Positions 61,798-64,000 of a stretch of DNA of 64,000 nucleotides are shown in pieces. Source of the DNA: Chryseolinea soli (GTDB lineage: Bacteria > Bacteroidota > Bacteroidia > Cytophagales > Cyclobacteriaceae); assembly GCF_003589925.1 (NCBI RefSeq), contig NZ_CP032382.1:2232001-2296000 (forward strand). The letters run 5' to 3'. The first letter of the stretch is position 1. Each line of letters begins with the position of its first letter. The notes under the pieces were generated by a model that worked only from the letters and a program-made list of their open reading frames with translations, searched no databases and was not told the DNA's origin. Both the position numbers and the translations under genes were made by a program.

Positions 61798-61802
61798 AAG
61801 CT

Positions 61803-64000
61803 TTAGTCGATTATGATACAGCGGTTGTGGAGAATATCGTCCTCAACCTTTTTGTATTTAACGTCGCGCAACACTTTTCCGTCGGGATACTGAACGCTCA
61901 CTTTGTCGTTTCGACCGGCCAGTTTCTCGGATTTGACGGGCATCACCTTCTCCTGCGGGGGCCGGTTGGGTTGTTGCTGTTGCGGCGATCCTTCGCCGCC
62001 GCCACCACCACCGCTCAACAATGAGCGCGATTCTTCTTTCTGTTCGTTCAGCTTCACCTTGGTGCGGGGCGCCCGGGCCTCCTGCACGTCGTTGGATTGC
62101 TGCACGGGAATGTCGGCTTTCAACAGGAAGGAAATGGTGTCCTCGTTCACCTTGGCGATGAAGCGCTTGAACAATTCGAAGCCTTCGAATTTATAGATCA
62201 GCAAAGGATCCTTTTGTTCGTACACGGCATTTTGAACGGACTGCTTCAAGTCGTCCATCTCGCGCAAGTGCTCTTTCCAAAGCTGGTCGATGATGGCCAA
62301 CGCGATCATCTTTTCCATGGATTTGATCAGCTCGGCGTTTTCCGTTTGCAAGGTCTTTGCCAGGTTGGCCACGACGCCGATCTGTTTCTGACCATCGGAG
62401 AAGGGCACCATGATGTTGTCGACCGTTGCGCCGCGGGACTTGAAGAGGTCGCGGAAAATCGGCAACGCTTTTTCGGCTACCATCTTGTTCTTGCGGTGGT
62501 AGTTGTCCAGGGCTTTGTGGTAGAGGTCGTCGGTCAGCTTTTGCTGATCCATTTTGTCGAACGTCTCTCTTGATATTTCATAATCCAGGCCCAGTGTGCT
62601 GAGGGCATTCAGGCGAAGGCTTTCGTAGTCGCTGGCGTTCTTGGCGTTGATCACCATGTCTTCGCAGGTGTCGAAGAGCATCGTGAGGATGTCCAGCTCC
62701 AGGCGTTCGCCAAACAAGGCATTGCGACGGCGTTTATAGATGACTTCGCGCTGCGAGTTCATCACGTTGTCGTATTCCAGCAAGCGCTTGCGGATACCGA
62801 AGTTGTTTTCCTCCACTTTTTTCTGTGCCCGCTCGATGGAGCTCGTCACCATGGAGTGCTGGATCACTTCCCCTTCTTTCAAGCCCAGGCGGTCCATGTA
62901 CTTGGCGATGCGCTCGGGCATGAACATGCGCATGAGGTTGTCTTCCAGCGAAACATAGAACTGCGAAGTTCCGGGGTCACCCTGACGTCCGGAACGGCCG
63001 CGCAACTGGCGGTCTACACGGCGCGATTCGTGGCGCTCCGTACCGATGATGGCCAAACCTCCGGCGGCGCGCGATTCGGGGGTCAGCTTAATGTCCGTTC
63101 CCCGGCCGGCCATGTTGGTGGCGATGGTCACGGTGCCGGGTTTGCCGGCTTCGGCCACGATCTCGGCTTCGCGTTGGTGCTGTTTGGCGTTCAATACCTG
63201 GTGTTTGATCTTTCTCAGTTGCAACAGGCGGCTCACCAATTCTGAAATTTCCACGGAAGTGGTACCCACCAGTACAGGTCGGCCTTCCTGCGTGAGCTTC
63301 ACGATCTCGTCGATCACGGCATTGAATTTTTCGCGCGTGGTCTTATAGACCAGGTCGTCGAAATCTTTGCGTACGGCCTGCCGGTTAGTGGGGATGGTCA
63401 CCACGTCCAGTTTGTAAATATCCCAGAGCTCGCCTGCTTCCGTTTCGGCTGTTCCGGTCATACCGGCCAGCTTGTGGTACATGCGGAAATAGTTTTGCAG
63501 GGTGATGGTGGCGTAGGTTTGCGTGGCATCCTCCACCTTCACGTTTTCTTTTGCTTCGATGGCCTGGTGTAAGCCGTCAGAATAGCGACGGCCTTCCATG
63601 ACGCGGCCCGTCTGTTCGTCGACGATCTTCACTTTGCCGTCTACGATGATGTATTCCGTGTCTTTTTCAAAAAGTGTATAGGCTTTCAGCAGCTGGTTCA
63701 CGCTGTGGATGCGCTGTGATTTTACCTGGTAGTCGCGGATCACCTCTTCCTTTTTCTGGAAACGGGCGGCCTCGTCGAGCGACGCGTCTTTCTCGATGTG
63801 GCTCAATTCGGTTCCGATCTCCGGAAGGATAAAGAACTTTGGATCTTCGCCTTCGCCCGTGATCAGGTCGATGCCTTTTTCGGTGAGGTCTACGCTGTTG
63901 TCTTTCTCATCGATAATAAAATACAAAGGCTTGTCGGCCTCGGGCATGTTGCGCTTATTATCTTGCAGGTAGTAATTCTCTGTTTTTTGCAGGAGGGTCT
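61803..64000 (-). CDS. secA: Preprotein translocase SecA (C-terminal part, start outside the window)
   Basis: 732 codons are visible, and the frame stays open to the window edge. It carries the C-terminal part of the preprotein-binding region, nucleotide-binding domain 2 (GTTSVEISELVSRLL, NMAGRGTDIKL, ESRRVDRQLRGRSGRQGDPG) and the helical scaffold and wing domains. SecA drives proteins through SecYEG using ATP. After a Gly/Gln/Pro linker the chain ends GRNDKVSVQYPDGKV to NRCIIID. The usual zinc-binding CxCxSGK tail is not there. Confidence 0.97.
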   Translation of the reverse strand, partial: TLLQKTENYYLQDNKRNMPEADKPLYFIIDEKDNSVDLTEKGIDLITGEGEDPKFFILPEIGTELSHIEKDASLDEAARFQKKEEVIRDYQVKSQRIHSVNQLLKAYTLFEKDTEYIIVDGKVKIVDEQTGRVMEGRRYSDGLHQAIEAKENVKVEDATQTYATITLQNYFRMYHKLAGMTGTAETEAGELWDIYKLDVVTIPTNRQAVRKDFDDLVYKTTREKFNAVIDEIVKLTQEGRPVLVGTTSVEISELVSRLLQLRKIKHQVLNAKQHQREAEIVAEAGKPGTVTIATNMAGRGTDIKLTPESRAAGGLAIIGTERHESRRVDRQLRGRSGRQGDPGTSQFYVSLEDNLMRMFMPERIAKYMDRLGLKEGEVIQHSMVTSSIERAQKKVEENNFGIRKRLLEYDNVMNSQREVIYKRRRNALFGERLELDILTMLFDTCEDMVINAKNASDYESLRLNALSTLGLDYEISRETFDKMDQQKLTDDLYHKALDNYHRKNKMVAEKALPIFRDLFKSRGATVDNIMVPFSDGQKQIGVVANLAKTLQTENAELIKSMEKMIALAIIDQLWKEHLREMDDLKQSVQNAVYEQKDPLLIYKFEGFELFKRFIAKVNEDTISFLLKADIPVQQSNDVQEARAPRTKVKLNEQKEESRSLLSGGGGGGEGSPQQQQPNRPPQEKVMPVKSEKLAGRNDKVSVQYPDGKVLRDVKYKKVEDDILHNRCIIID

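Overview
The window is a chromosomal stretch from a member of the Bacteroidota, most likely the order Cytophagales (Chryseolinea/Ohtaekwangia-like). The order-level placement is an inference from gene content. The supporting signs are a PorZ component of the type IX secretion system, a reg_prop/Y_Y_Y sensor kinase, a DUF4270 lipoprotein followed by glmS, a stand-alone MnmD, a fused E1 alpha/beta dehydrogenase, a UbiA enzyme of the geranylgeranylglycerol-phosphate type, and repeated TAnnTTTG promoter boxes just before start codons. No rRNA, tRNA, CRISPR array, integrase or transposase gene was seen. Almost everything looks like vertically inherited core genome.

Layout. 1-1578: putrescine synthesis from agmatine (aguA partial, aguB). 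1731-7753: gltBD glutamate synthase. 8028-10447: mnmD, ispF and an M16 peptidase. 10536-13565: a large two-component sensor. 13691-18240: fused E1 dehydrogenase, a secreted repeat protein and a bacilliredoxin-like protein. 18230-22523: OsmC protein, outer-membrane protein, ChrA, a 2-oxoglutarate oxygenase and a Tat-exported superoxide dismutase. 22605-26588: recO, porZ, thymidine kinase and ferredoxin, probably one transcription unit. 26720-28567: two uncharacterised proteins. 28580-35832: the cell-elongation cluster purH-mreB-mreC-mreD-mrdA-rodA. 35948-40886: omega-amidase, aminotransferase, peptide deformylase, RuvX, a DHFR-like reductase and a RIC-like di-iron protein. 41093-46054: CtpA protease, homogentisate dioxygenase, thioesterase, PurN and UbiA. 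46206-47727: a lipoprotein, then a gene-free 673-bp stretch with strong inverted repeats and a GT-rich tract. 47728-54298: flippase-like protein, panD and panC facing a truncated glycogen-synthase-like protein, DUF4270 and glmS. 54377-59603: an M20 amidohydrolase, then a DUF1080 protein paired with a propeller/cytochrome c protein. 59733-61144: a response regulator and a sensor kinase facing each other. 61258-64000: a SPOR-like lipoprotein and the 3' part of secA.

Most genes are housekeeping. The parts least explained by known families are the basic secreted repeat protein (15782-17893), the DUF1080/cytochrome pair (55728-59603), the GT5-like protein without its substrate loop (50167-50970), the RIC-like protein without the ScdA_N cysteine pair (40131-40886), the non-coding repeat region near 47.5 kb, and the altered C-terminus of SecA. 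I did not find a clear multi-gene system that I would call wholly undescribed.
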